A stretch of 64,000 nt of DNA, taken from positions 1,240,001 through 1,304,000 of the forward strand of contig NZ_AP028934.1 of assembly GCF_036323475.1 (NCBI RefSeq), in the 5' to 3' direction. The notes under the pieces are model-generated. The model was given only the letters and a program-made list of their open reading frames with translations, did not search any database and had not been told where the DNA came from. Within the stretch, counting starts at the first letter, position 1; every line of letters begins with the position of its first letter. Shown piece by piece: positions 8,682-16,713 of the stretch. Made by a program: the position numbers and the translations under genes. The stretch is from Solobacterium moorei (lineage in GTDB: Bacteria; Bacillota_I; Bacilli_A; Erysipelotrichales; Erysipelotrichaceae).

Positions 8682-8804
8682 ATGAAGGCGATGATAGATT
8701 ACACTCTAGTAGTTTTTTTAGAGGGACTTGTAATAGATTACTTACAACCTTTGTGTATTTTGTGCAAAGGTTGTTTTTTTATGAAAAAGGAGAAAGTAAT
8801 ATGA
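8682..8804 (+). CDS. Putative 40-residue leader peptide of the symporter-pyrFE operon
   Basis: ATG 8682 opens a 40-codon frame (begins MKAMIDYTLVVFLEGLV) that reads through a seven-T tract, through both arms of the terminator at 8744-8780, and stops at TGA 8802-8804, overlapping the symporter ATG at 8801 (ATGA). A ribosome on this frame would prevent the terminator hairpin from forming. The arrangement copies the logic of E. coli pyrBI, where a 44-codon leader and UTP-sensitive pausing at U-rich stretches control attenuation. The ribosome site is weak (GAG five bases upstream), although a start at P2 would give an almost leaderless message. The frame could also be accidental. Confidence 0.35.
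   Translation: MKAMIDYTLVVFLEGLVIDYLQPLCILCKGCFFMKKEKVI
8698..8780 (+). promoter_or_regulatory. Candidate transcription attenuator in the symporter-pyrFE leader
   Basis: The terminator is a perfect ten-pair stem ACAACCTTTG (8744-8753) / CAAAGGTTGT (8765-8774) followed by T's to 8780, only a few bases before the AAGGAG ribosome site. Its 5' arm can instead pair upstream: TTGTAA 8728-8733 with TTACAA 8742-8747, extended by GG/CC across a 2-nt bulge. A third option, ATTAC 8698-8702 with GTAAT 8730-8734 plus CTCTA 8704-8708 with TAGAG 8719-8723, would block that antiterminator. A further hairpin ATAGTA/TACTAT sits at 8667-8683. Three mutually exclusive structures make a regulated leader likely. 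I find no PyrR binding-loop consensus and no T-box motif. The signal is unknown. Confidence 0.6.
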
Positions 8805-10141
8805 AGAAGAGCTCGAAAAAACTGACAGTGAAAATGATGGGTGCATTAGGGTGTGGTCTCATTGTTGGTTTATTAGTGATTTTTCTAAGAGAAACATTAA
8901 TCAAGGGAAATCAAGCAGAATTGTGGAACACTATCAACAATCTGTTATTTGCGGATATTTCTGCAGAAGGCAACGAGAAAGCAATTGGAATCTTCTACAT
9001 TGTTGGTCAGTTATTTATACGTGCATTACAAGTAGTTATTATCCCAATGGTATTTACAAGTATTGTACTGGCGATGATTCATATTTCAGATACAAAGAAG
9101 TTAGGTCGCATCTCTGGTAAGACAATTGGATACTTTATGTTAACAACGACATGTGCCATTGTGATTGCGGCACTGGTAGGAGTTGTGGCATATAATGCAG
9201 GAGCATTTACAAACAGTGCCGTAGACTTAACACAAGCTACAGGAACGGCTGCTAAAAATCCTCTTATGATTGTCGTCAATGCGATTCCAAATAATATCAC
9301 TACTGCATTTGGTAATAACGGTGCAGTACTTGCGGTAGTAGTCAGTGCAGCGATGGTTGGTATTTGTATCAATCGCCTGCAGGATAAAGTTACGATACTT
9401 GTAAAACTTTGCGAAGAAATTAGCGTAATCATAACAGCATTCTTAGATATTGTAATCAATCACTTTGGGCCAATTGCAATCTTCTGCTTAATTGTTAGAA
9501 CTTGTGCAAGTTATGGTGTAACACACTTACAACCTGCTATCGCTTATGTGCTCTTAACAGTATGTATCTTATTACTGGTACTTGTGATTGGATATGCGTT
9601 ATTTATCAAATTATCAACTGGCTTAAGCCCAATCCCGTTTGTTAAGAAAATCTTTAAGGTAGCTTTATTTGGATTCTCAACATCTTCTAGTGCGGCAACT
9701 CTACCATTAAACATGAGAACAACAATTGAGGAACTTGGAGTACATGAAGAAATCGCATCCTTCGTACTACCACTTGGTATGACGGTCAATATGGATGGTA
9801 CAGCTATAATGCAGGTTATCGCAACAATCTTTATTGCAGGATGTGCAGGATATCCAATGACTCTTACAAGTATCCTTACAATTGGCTTCCTAGCAATTGT
9901 AGCATCCGTAGGAACACCAGCAGCACCTGGTGCAGGAGCTGTCATCCTCTTTACAATTCTAAGTGGTGTAGGTTTCAATAATGAACTTGCATTAATGACA
10001 TACACATTAATTCTCGCAATCAATCGTCCAATTGAGATGTTAGTAACATCCCTCAATGTAGTTGGTGATAGTGCTTGTGCAATCGCCGTCGCAAAGAGTG
10101 AAGGGGCATTAGACGTAGAAGCATACAAAAAATATAATTGA
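8801..10141 (+). CDS. Dicarboxylate/amino-acid:cation symporter (DAACS family), possible orotate or aspartate transporter
   Basis: This 446-residue secondary transporter of the DAACS (GltP/DctA/SstT) family has eight TM helices and two re-entrant hairpins. The hallmark segments are present: the serine-rich hairpin TSSSAATLPL, the TM7 motif NMDGTAIMQ, hairpin 2 with PGAGAVIL and the TM8 segment NRPIEMLVTSLNVVGD. The ATG at 8801 is chosen for its AAGGAG site; an upstream in-frame ATG lies in the terminator loop. The gene is 35 bp ahead of pyrF and no terminator is visible between them, so the three genes form one operon. The related DctA of enteric bacteria also transports orotate, the substrate of PyrE, so an orotate role is attractive; aspartate or other dicarboxylates remain possible. 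Confidence 0.85.
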   Translation: MKKSSKKLTVKMMGALGCGLIVGLLVIFLRETLIKGNQAELWNTINNLLFADISAEGNEKAIGIFYIVGQLFIRALQVVIIPMVFTSIVLAMIHISDTKKLGRISGKTIGYFMLTTTCAIVIAALVGVVAYNAGAFTNSAVDLTQATGTAAKNPLMIVVNAIPNNITTAFGNNGAVLAVVVSAAMVGICINRLQDKVTILVKLCEEISVIITAFLDIVINHFGPIAIFCLIVRTCASYGVTHLQPAIAYVLLTVCILLLVLVIGYALFIKLSTGLSPIPFVKKIFKVALFGFSTSSSAATLPLNMRTTIEELGVHEEIASFVLPLGMTVNMDGTAIMQVIATIFIAGCAGYPMTLTSILTIGFLAIVASVGTPAAPGAGAVILFTILSGVGFNNELALMTYTLILAINRPIEMLVTSLNVVGDSACAIAVAKSEGALDVEAYKKYN

Positions 10142-10176
10142 TTTAACATATATAAAAAATCAGGAGGATAAATAAA

Positions 10177-10881
10177 ATGAGTAAAGAAGTAATCATCGCA
10201 TGTGACTTTAACAGCCAAGAAAAAACACTAGAATTTCTACAACAGTTCAAGGACGAAAAACCATACGTTAAAATAGGTATGGAAGTTTTCTATGGTAATG
10301 GTCCTGAAATCGTTAGACAAATCAAGCAGCAAGGACACCAAATCTTTCTTGATTTGAAATTACATGATATTCCAAATACGGTTTATCATGCGATGAGCAT
10401 GCTTGCACAGTTGGATGTCGATATGGTCAATGTTCATGCGGCAGGAACAATTGAGATGATGAAGACTGCCCGCAAGGCATTAGATGATCATGGTAGTAAG
10501 GCAATTTTACTTGCAGTTACACAATTAACAAGTACAACTGAAGAAGCTATGCACGAAGAATTACTTATACCAAAGTCTATGCAGGAAACAGTTGCACAAT
10601 ACGCATTAAATGCGAAAATGGCAGGCTGTGATGGCGTTGTATGTTCTCCATTAGAAGTGGAAATCGTAAAGAAGGTATGTGGAAAAGACTTCCAAACAGT
10701 TACTCCAGGTATTCGCTTTGCGACAGATAGCAAGGGTGATCAAAAGCGTGTTACAACACCAGCAATCGCACATCAATTAGGTTCTGACTACATCGTTGTA
10801 GGAAGATCTATCACAAAAGCAGAAAACCCAGTAGAGGCGTATCGTTTAGCAACAAAACAATTTCAGACAGGAGAGGAATAA
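10177..10881 (+). CDS. pyrF: Orotidine 5'-phosphate decarboxylase
   Basis: This 234-residue cytosolic enzyme converts OMP to UMP, the last step of UMP synthesis. The catalytic motif DLKLHDIPNTV (Asp59, Lys61, Asp64) and the phosphate-binding VVGRSIT segment near the C terminus are intact, and the length is normal for the short bacterial class. A strong AGGAGG site precedes the ATG. It lies between the DAACS symporter (35 bp upstream) and pyrE (1 bp downstream). No other pyrimidine genes are in the window, so this pair may serve orotate salvage as well as the end of de novo synthesis. Confidence 0.95.
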   Translation: MSKEVIIACDFNSQEKTLEFLQQFKDEKPYVKIGMEVFYGNGPEIVRQIKQQGHQIFLDLKLHDIPNTVYHAMSMLAQLDVDMVNVHAAGTIEMMKTARKALDDHGSKAILLAVTQLTSTTEEAMHEELLIPKSMQETVAQYALNAKMAGCDGVVCSPLEVEIVKKVCGKDFQTVTPGIRFATDSKGDQKRVTTPAIAHQLGSDYIVVGRSITKAENPVEAYRLATKQFQTGEE

Positions 10882-10882
10882 G

Positions 10883-11515
10883 ATGAAAAAACGTATTGCG
10901 AAAGACCTATTAGATATTCAGGCAGTATTTTTAAAACCACAAGATCCATTCACGTGGGCAAGCGGTATCAAGTCTCCAATCTATTGTGACAATCGATTAA
11001 CACTTTCGTATCCAAATGTTCGAGAAGATGTAGAAAATGCTTTAGCAGAAATCATTCGTAAAGAATACCCAACCTGCAATATGATCATGGGTACTAGTAC
11101 TGCAGGCATTGCGCATGCGGCTATTGTTGCGACGATACTCGGTTTACCAATGGGATATGTACGTGCATCCTCAAAAGACCATGGTCGTCAAAACCAGATT
11201 GAAGGAAAACTCATTGATAACGCCAAAATTGTTGTCATTGAAGATTTGATTTCTACTGCAGGTTCAGCTGTAGAAGTTGTAGAAGTATTACGCAGAGAAG
11301 ATGCAGAAGTATTGGGTATCGCATCTATCTTTACTTATGGCATGCGTAAGGCAACAGAGCGTTTAGCAGAGCACGGCGTCCGCAATGTATCAGCTTCTGA
11401 TTACGATACATTGCTATCTGTAGCAGTAGCAGAAAACTATATCAAAGAAAGTGATGTAGATGCCTTATTACACTTTAGAAATAATCCAAGTGATGAAAGC
11501 TGGATGTCAAAATAA
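10883..11515 (+). CDS. pyrE: Orotate phosphoribosyltransferase
   Basis: This 210-residue type I phosphoribosyltransferase joins orotate and PRPP to form OMP. The PRPP-binding motif is VVVIEDLISTAGSAV-like (IVVIEDLISTAG in this protein), and the flexible loop ASSKDHGRQNQIEG with its catalytic Lys is present. It starts one base after the pyrF stop, preceded by an AGGAGAGG-like site inside pyrF. Translational coupling and shared control by the upstream leader are likely. The gene is the last of the operon, as a separate promoter for the NUDIX gene follows. Confidence 0.95.
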   Translation: MKKRIAKDLLDIQAVFLKPQDPFTWASGIKSPIYCDNRLTLSYPNVREDVENALAEIIRKEYPTCNMIMGTSTAGIAHAAIVATILGLPMGYVRASSKDHGRQNQIEGKLIDNAKIVVIEDLISTAGSAVEVVEVLRREDAEVLGIASIFTYGMRKATERLAEHGVRNVSASDYDTLLSVAVAENYIKESDVDALLHFRNNPSDESWMSK

Positions 11516-11519
11516 TCCT

Positions 11520-11547
11520 TTGAAATCTGTTTTAACTAGTTTATAAT
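11520..11547 (+). promoter_or_regulatory. Promoter of leaderless NUDIX mRNA
   Basis: TTGAAA (11520-11525), 16 bp, TATAAT (11542-11547). Only seven bases separate the -10 box from the ATG at 11555, so the transcript should begin at or within a base or two of the start codon. Confidence 0.7.
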
Positions 11548-11554
11548 CACAGGC

Positions 11555-12007
11555 ATGGACAGAAGAAAATTAGTAACTCTTACGAATCTCTGTATGATTA
11601 CAAAGAGTGATGAAATCCTTGTTATCGATAGACAAAAGAAGGATTGGCCAGGGATTACTTTCCCAGGAGGCCATGTGGAGGATGATGAATCGATTGTTGA
11701 TTCTGTAATCCGTGAGGTGAAAGAAGAAACGGGTTTAGATATTCAACAGCCAAAACTCTGTGGTATAAAGGATTGGGTGAACTCCGATGGAAGTCGTTAT
11801 ACCGTATTTCTGTATACATGCGATACTTTTACTGGTGAAATTATCTCTTCTAGCGAAGGTAATGTTTATTGGGTGAAGCGCGAGGATTTCTTGAAATTAA
11901 AGTTATCGGTTGATATGGATGTTCTCATTCGAGTATTTGAAGATCCTGATATTACAGAGTTCTATTATCAAAAAGTAAATGAAGAATGGAATATACAATT
12001 AAAGTGA
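11555..12007 (+). CDS. NUDIX hydrolase (8-oxo-dGTP diphosphatase / MutT-like)
   Basis: This 150-residue protein carries a complete NUDIX box, beginning GGHVEDDESIVDSVIREV and ending EETGL, with the metal-binding REVKEE core. Such enzymes cleave nucleoside diphosphate derivatives; the substrate could be 8-oxo-dGTP or another nucleotide. No ribosome binding site precedes the ATG, and the promoter -10 box ends only 7 bases before it, so translation is probably leaderless. The next in-frame ATG (residue 14) also lacks a ribosome site. It stands apart from pyrE by its own promoter. Confidence 0.82.
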   Translation: MDRRKLVTLTNLCMITKSDEILVIDRQKKDWPGITFPGGHVEDDESIVDSVIREVKEETGLDIQQPKLCGIKDWVNSDGSRYTVFLYTCDTFTGEIISSSEGNVYWVKREDFLKLKLSVDMDVLIRVFEDPDITEFYYQKVNEEWNIQLK

Positions 12008-12085
12008 TGTTCCGTTTTTTCTTTTATGATATGGACGTGATACTATAGTAGTAGAAATAAAGTTCATCTATAAGGAGGAATCATA

Positions 12086-12754
12086 ATGTATATTGAAACA
12101 ATGCAGCCGGTATTTATTATGATGGCGATTGTAGTTATAGGAATTTTTGTTTTTTCGACAGTATTCCAAAGATATCACTCTGCAGGTGAAGGCACAGACA
12201 TCCGTAATTACAACGAGTATGGTGAACCAGTAAAATCACTCTATACAAGTCGATACTTATTTAGCTTTCATAAGGATATTGATGTGACGGATGAAAATGA
12301 TAATGTTGTCTATCACTCTTATTCAAAGTTATTCTCTTTTACAAATGAAACAACAATTACGGATAGGGAAGATAGAGTTGTTGCAACGATTGAAAAGAAG
12401 TTATTTTCACTTCACTCAATTCACTATATTGATGTAGTTGGTGGAAAGTCGTTTGAACTTTCAAAAGAATTATTCCGTATCTTGAACATGAAATTTACAA
12501 TTGACGAACTTGGTTGGACTTTACAAGGAGATTTTACGAATTTGAACTTTGTACTATATAACAATCAAGAACGTGTGATTGCGGTTGTAGGACAGAAGCT
12601 ATTATCCATGCGTGATAAATATTGTATTGATCTCTATGATGTAAATGAAGAGGCGACTGTAGTTGCAATTGTTATCACGCTAGAAAATATGCTTATGGCT
12701 AGAAGAAACGCAAGTAGTTCCTCTTCATCACATTCCCATAGCAACAATACATAA
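12086..12754 (+). CDS. LURP-one-related / YxjI-like protein with N-terminal TM anchor
   Basis: This 222-residue protein has one TM helix at about residues 8-26 followed by a domain with the repeating pattern of the LURP-one-related (Tubby-like) fold: several short units such as RYLFSFHKDIDVTDENDNVV, SKLFSFTNETTITDRED and KKLFSLHSIHYIDVVGG. The C-terminal strand segment KLLSMRDKYCIDLYD is also typical. The tail is Ser/His/Asn-rich. Proteins of this family are of unknown function and may bind phospholipid. It follows an AAGGAGG site and an extended -10 box (TGATACTAT, 12038-12046), and shares a bidirectional terminator with rnhC. Confidence 0.7.
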   Translation: MYIETMQPVFIMMAIVVIGIFVFSTVFQRYHSAGEGTDIRNYNEYGEPVKSLYTSRYLFSFHKDIDVTDENDNVVYHSYSKLFSFTNETTITDREDRVVATIEKKLFSLHSIHYIDVVGGKSFELSKELFRILNMKFTIDELGWTLQGDFTNLNFVLYNNQERVIAVVGQKLLSMRDKYCIDLYDVNEEATVVAIVITLENMLMARRNASSSSSSHSHSNNT

Positions 12755-12760
12755 GTAATA

Positions 12761-12797
12761 AAAATACGTGCATTGATGATTCATACACGTATTTTTT
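12761..12797. terminator. Bidirectional terminator between the LURP-like gene and rnhC
   Basis: Arms AAAATACGTG (12761-12770) and CACGTATTTT (12786-12795) form a ten-pair stem with a 15-nt loop. T runs follow on both strands. The last codons of rnhC on the minus strand lie inside the hairpin. Confidence 0.8.
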
Positions 12798-13650
12798 CTG
12801 TATTTTTAAAATGTAGTTTAGCAATTTCGCCAAGGCGCTCAAATCCATATCGTTCAACAAACGCTTGTGCAACGATATCTACTTTATCTCCTGAACCTTT
12901 CGGAAGAGTCATGTTATATTTTTGTTCCATTTCTTGCCAGGTCTTTAGAAAACCATAACGCGAGATGATAGAACCAACAGCGACCGATAAATACTTATCT
13001 TCAGCTTTCGTTTCAAAATGTATACCGCGTATAAGCTGTGGTTCATTTTTAAGATAACGATAATAAGAAGTCTCTGGTGTAAATTGATCAATAACTTTAA
13101 AGTTTGGAAGTTCTATTTTCTTGGCGAGATTGATATATGCTTGGTTATGCAGCTTTGCCTTAATAGCGTTTAGGTTATTTGACTCATGAACTTGATTGTA
13201 TTTTTGTGGAGGTACAATCAATAAACTATGAGGAATGCGTTCCATGAGCAATGGTCCAATTTTTAACATATCCGCATCACTCATTTGTTTAGAGTCACGC
13301 ACACCAAGTTTTACTAAGAAGTCCACATCATCTTTAGTAACGTAACTAGCACATACACATACAGGTCCAAAGTAATCACCAGTACCAACTTCATCGCTAC
13401 CAGCTTGGGGATAATGATTTGTAGTAGTACTTTGTGTAGTCGTTGGTTCTTTCATAAATGCAGCAGCGTATACATTTGCGTCTTTTCCTTGGAATACAGT
13501 TTTGCCAGATATATAACATGTAATGACGCAATTTTCTGGCTTTAATTGCCACTTTGCATACTGAGGTGGTGTTGTTTGAAATTCACTAAAAGTATTGAAC
13601 AGTTGCTCTTCTTGAATCGATTTCAGTTTTAAAGTGATTGTGTTATTCAT
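12781..13650 (-). CDS. rnhC: Ribonuclease HIII
   Basis: This 289-residue RNase H of the type found in Firmicutes removes RNA from RNA-DNA hybrids. The N-terminal TBP-like substrate-binding domain (about residues 1-80) has the signature QTTPPQYAKWQLKPEN. The catalytic domain begins at AGSDEVGTGDYFGP, with its DEVG motif (first acidic residues), and continues with VRDSKQMSD and a later VIDQFTPE. Length and domain order are normal. It is convergent with the LURP-like gene and divergent from cvpA. The bidirectional terminator overlaps its last six or so codons. Confidence 0.93.
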   Translation of the reverse strand: MNNTITLKLKSIQEEQLFNTFSEFQTTPPQYAKWQLKPENCVITCYISGKTVFQGKDANVYAAAFMKEPTTTQSTTTNHYPQAGSDEVGTGDYFGPVCVCASYVTKDDVDFLVKLGVRDSKQMSDADMLKIGPLLMERIPHSLLIVPPQKYNQVHESNNLNAIKAKLHNQAYINLAKKIELPNFKVIDQFTPETSYYRYLKNEPQLIRGIHFETKAEDKYLSVAVGSIISRYGFLKTWQEMEQKYNMTLPKGSGDKVDIVAQAFVERYGFERLGEIAKLHFKNTEKIRV

Positions 13651-13723
13651 GCATTATATTTTATCATGCTGTTGGAAGTTTGCACTGTTTTGTTTTATCA
13701 TCTTTATATAGGAGGGTTTTTTC

Positions 13724-14383
13724 ATGTTTACATTACAAGAGAATTGGGCAATCTATTTTAGTGCCTTTATCGTTATATTCTTTATTTTAAAAGCAGTACA
13801 GGGATACAATACTGGTATTTTACGTCGATTGATTGGACTTGTAGGTTCTATTATCTCATATTGGGTTGCTTGGATATTATGTGGAGTATTTGCAAAATAC
13901 GTAAATGTTGTTCCTAGTAAATTTATTGGTTTAGCAGGATCGCCATTCGAAGAGATTGCGAAAACATATGTCAATCAGATTGCTTGGTTTATTTTATTGT
14001 TCTTAATCTTACGTGTTTTATTCTTCATAGTTGACCGCATTGCAAAAGGCGTACATAAGGTGCCAGGTATCCATGCTGTTAGTGTGATATTAGGCGCTGC
14101 GTTTGGTGTGTTAGAGGCTTTTGTTTGGACAGTTGTGATTACGGTATTCTTATGTACACCACTCTTTAAGAATGGAAGCTATATTGTGGAAAATTCCCTA
14201 TTTAAACAAGTTAACCAAGTAACAGAGATGGTTGCTAAGGATTATTTAGGACCATTATTTAGCAGTGAAGGTTTCTCTAAGATTGGAGATGGTACAAAGT
14301 CATTAACAGATTTACAAAGAAATGCAGTTGAAAACTGGTTAAAAGACAATGGCTTTGTGGATGAAAGTAAGCAAATCAAATAG
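13724..14383 (+). CDS. CvpA-family membrane protein
   Basis: This 219-residue protein has four predicted TM segments in the first 150 residues, including IIFFILKAVQGYNTGILRR and the conserved AVSVILGAAFGVLEAFVW stretch, and a short polar C-terminal tail. CvpA proteins are linked to colicin V secretion in E. coli, but in Firmicutes they sit next to mutS2, as here, and their role is unclear (perhaps wall or membrane homeostasis). A TAGGAGG site precedes the ATG. It is 8 bp ahead of mutS2, so cvpA-mutS2-uvrC form one operon. Confidence 0.82.
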   Translation: MFTLQENWAIYFSAFIVIFFILKAVQGYNTGILRRLIGLVGSIISYWVAWILCGVFAKYVNVVPSKFIGLAGSPFEEIAKTYVNQIAWFILLFLILRVLFFIVDRIAKGVHKVPGIHAVSVILGAAFGVLEAFVWTVVITVFLCTPLFKNGSYIVENSLFKQVNQVTEMVAKDYLGPLFSSEGFSKIGDGTKSLTDLQRNAVENWLKDNGFVDESKQIK

Positions 14384-14391
14384 GAGTTATT

Positions 14392-16704
14392 ATGAGTGTA
14401 ATTGGTAGTCTAGAATTGAATGTGATATTAGAACAGGTGAAAAAACAATGTTCTTTTTCACTTGGCATTGAATACGTAGATACCATCAAACCATCTTTTG
14501 ATCCTCTTGTGATACGTCGTGAACATGCATACATGAAGGAGGCACTTGCAATGTGTGTTCATGAAGATCGATTGCCAATGGCTCAAATTAAGGATTTAAG
14601 AGACATCTTATTAAACGCAAAAAAGGGTAGAACTTTAACCGCACAAGAATTAATTGATGAAATGTTTTTGATACAAGGCATTCAAGGAATGTTAAATTAC
14701 TTTACATCTATGAATGCTTTAGCACATGAACATCTCAGTGATCTATACGATACGTTAATTGTTCATGAGAAAATCGCAAAAGAGATAGGTAATTGTTTAA
14801 ATCAATATGGTGAAGTAATGGATAAAGCTTCGCCAGAGTTAAAGTCGATTCGTAGTAGTTTATCACGCATCGATGGGGAAATCACAACCGCTGCAAATCG
14901 ATTTGTGGCAAGTCATTCAGATAGTGTGGTTGACTCTATTGTGACGATGCGAAATGGTCGTGCAGTTATCTTGGTGAAAGCATCAGATAAGAATATGTAC
15001 GGTGGTTTACTGCATGGTGATAGCGCATCAAAACAAGCATCCTACATTGAGCCTGCATCACTAGTTGGTTTGAACAATCGCAAGATGGAACTCATTGAGA
15101 AAGAAAAGGATGAGATTCATCGTATCTTAACGATGCTATCAAGAAGTGTTACAGCGATTGCGGATGAAGAAATATCTAATATCGAAACATGCGGTATTTT
15201 AGATGCCATCTTTGCAAAAGCGCAATGGGGTAAGCTTCATGATGCTGTCGCGGCTGAACTCACAGACCAAAAGGAAATTGAAATTATACGTGCGAAGCAT
15301 CCATTAATTGACCCAAAGAAGGTAGTAGCAAATAACTATCATCTACGTGATCCAAAACGTATTCTTTTAATTACAGGTCCAAATACAGGCGGTAAAACAG
15401 TATCCATGAAAGTCATTGGTTTATTTGTATTAATGACTTATGTAGGGATTCCTGTCACTGCAGAAAGTGCTGTAATTCCATTCTTTGATAATGTATTTGT
15501 GGATATTGGTGATGATCAATCTGTTGTGGAATCTTTATCGAGTTTTAGTGCGCATATCAAGAAACAAGCAGAAATCATCCGCAGTGCAACAGAAAATAGT
15601 TTGGTACTGATGGATGAAGTTGGCTCTGGTACAGATCCTAAAGAGGGAGAGAGTCTAGCAATTTCTATCTTGAATTATTTACGAGATGTAAAAGCCACCT
15701 GTGTAGCAACGACACACTATGGCCGTTTAAAGGCTTATGGCAAACGTCATGATGATATTATGGTTGCAAGCGTACAATTTGACCAAGAGAAACTAGAACC
15801 TACATACCGCTTTATTGAAGGATTAACGGGACAATCCAATGCGTTCGAGATTGCGGAAAGATATGGGTTGCCAAAATCAATTATTAAGTACGCTTCTTTC
15901 TTAAAAGAACAAGCAAAGTCTCAAGAAGATGTTTTAATTGAACGTTTGGAAACACAGCTAAATGAAGCAACTTTAAAAAATGATGAACTCAATCAAAAGC
16001 TTGCAGAAGTAAAGACATTACAGGAATCCCTTGTAAAAGAGCGTAATCAATTATTAAGAGAAAAAGATGAGTGGCAAAAGAAAGCACAAGCAGAAGTCAA
16101 CCAATATATCGAAGAAGCACAACATAAGGCAGATGAAATTCTTGCGCAGATGCGTAGTGAACAAGCAAAATACCATGAAGTGCTCAATGTACGCAATCAG
16201 TTAAAGAAAATTCAACCACTCGAAGAAGTGGATGATACAAATTATGATGAGATTACTTATCATGTTGGTGATGCCGTAGAACTACGTTCCTCCAATCAAG
16301 TATGCGAAGTAATTAAGATTGGAAGAAAAGAAATTACTGTGAGCCTTAATGGTAGAACAATTCATGTAAAGAAAAATCAGATTCGTCCAAGTTCACACGT
16401 CATTCCAAAGACAAAGACAAATACATCTGTACATATACGTTCACATAACATCTATGCAAGCATGCCACTGGAATGTAATCTAATTGGTATGCGTGTAGAT
16501 GAAGGGATTGAAAAGATGAAAGATTATATGGATCAAGCAAAGATTCATGGTCTTAAAACTTTCCGTATCATTCATGGTGATGGTACAGGTAAACTACGTA
16601 AGGCAGTACACGAGAGATTGCGTAGTGATAAGTCAGTTAGAGAATTTAGATTAGGAATGCCTCAAGAAGGTGGAACTGGTGCAACAGTAGTAACATTAAA
16701 CTAA
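14392..16704 (+). CDS. mutS2: Endonuclease MutS2
   Basis: This 770-residue MutS-like ATPase lacks the mismatch-recognition domain and instead carries a C-terminal Smr nuclease domain. Walker A GPNTGGKT is near residue 330, followed by the Walker B segment LVLMDEVGSGTDPKEG and the ATTHYGRLKAYG segment. A long coiled coil spans about residues 520-620. The Smr domain at about 690-770 has FRIIHGDGTGKLRKAVHE. In Bacillus, MutS2 acts in ribosome rescue by splitting collided ribosomes; older work links it to suppression of recombination. It is in an operon with cvpA and uvrC. Confidence 0.95.
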   Translation: MSVIGSLELNVILEQVKKQCSFSLGIEYVDTIKPSFDPLVIRREHAYMKEALAMCVHEDRLPMAQIKDLRDILLNAKKGRTLTAQELIDEMFLIQGIQGMLNYFTSMNALAHEHLSDLYDTLIVHEKIAKEIGNCLNQYGEVMDKASPELKSIRSSLSRIDGEITTAANRFVASHSDSVVDSIVTMRNGRAVILVKASDKNMYGGLLHGDSASKQASYIEPASLVGLNNRKMELIEKEKDEIHRILTMLSRSVTAIADEEISNIETCGILDAIFAKAQWGKLHDAVAAELTDQKEIEIIRAKHPLIDPKKVVANNYHLRDPKRILLITGPNTGGKTVSMKVIGLFVLMTYVGIPVTAESAVIPFFDNVFVDIGDDQSVVESLSSFSAHIKKQAEIIRSATENSLVLMDEVGSGTDPKEGESLAISILNYLRDVKATCVATTHYGRLKAYGKRHDDIMVASVQFDQEKLEPTYRFIEGLTGQSNAFEIAERYGLPKSIIKYASFLKEQAKSQEDVLIERLETQLNEATLKNDELNQKLAEVKTLQESLVKERNQLLREKDEWQKKAQAEVNQYIEEAQHKADEILAQMRSEQAKYHEVLNVRNQLKKIQPLEEVDDTNYDEITYHVGDAVELRSSNQVCEVIKIGRKEITVSLNGRTIHVKKNQIRPSSHVIPKTKTNTSVHIRSHNIYASMPLECNLIGMRVDEGIEKMKDYMDQAKIHGLKTFRIIHGDGTGKLRKAVHERLRSDKSVREFRLGMPQEGGTGATVVTLN

Positions 16705-16713
16705 AGGAATACA

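Noticed and set aside
8698-8780. PyrR binding loop or T-box in the symporter-pyrFE leader
   Set aside because: Neither the PyrR loop consensus (UCCNGNGAGG) nor the T-box AGGGTGGNACCGCG is present, so I describe it only as an attenuator of unknown signal.
9079-9459. Long minus-strand frame (126 codons) opposite the symporter gene
   Set aside because: It is antisense to a well-conserved transporter gene, has no ribosome site and no recognisable motif. The same holds for the frame at 9544-10218.
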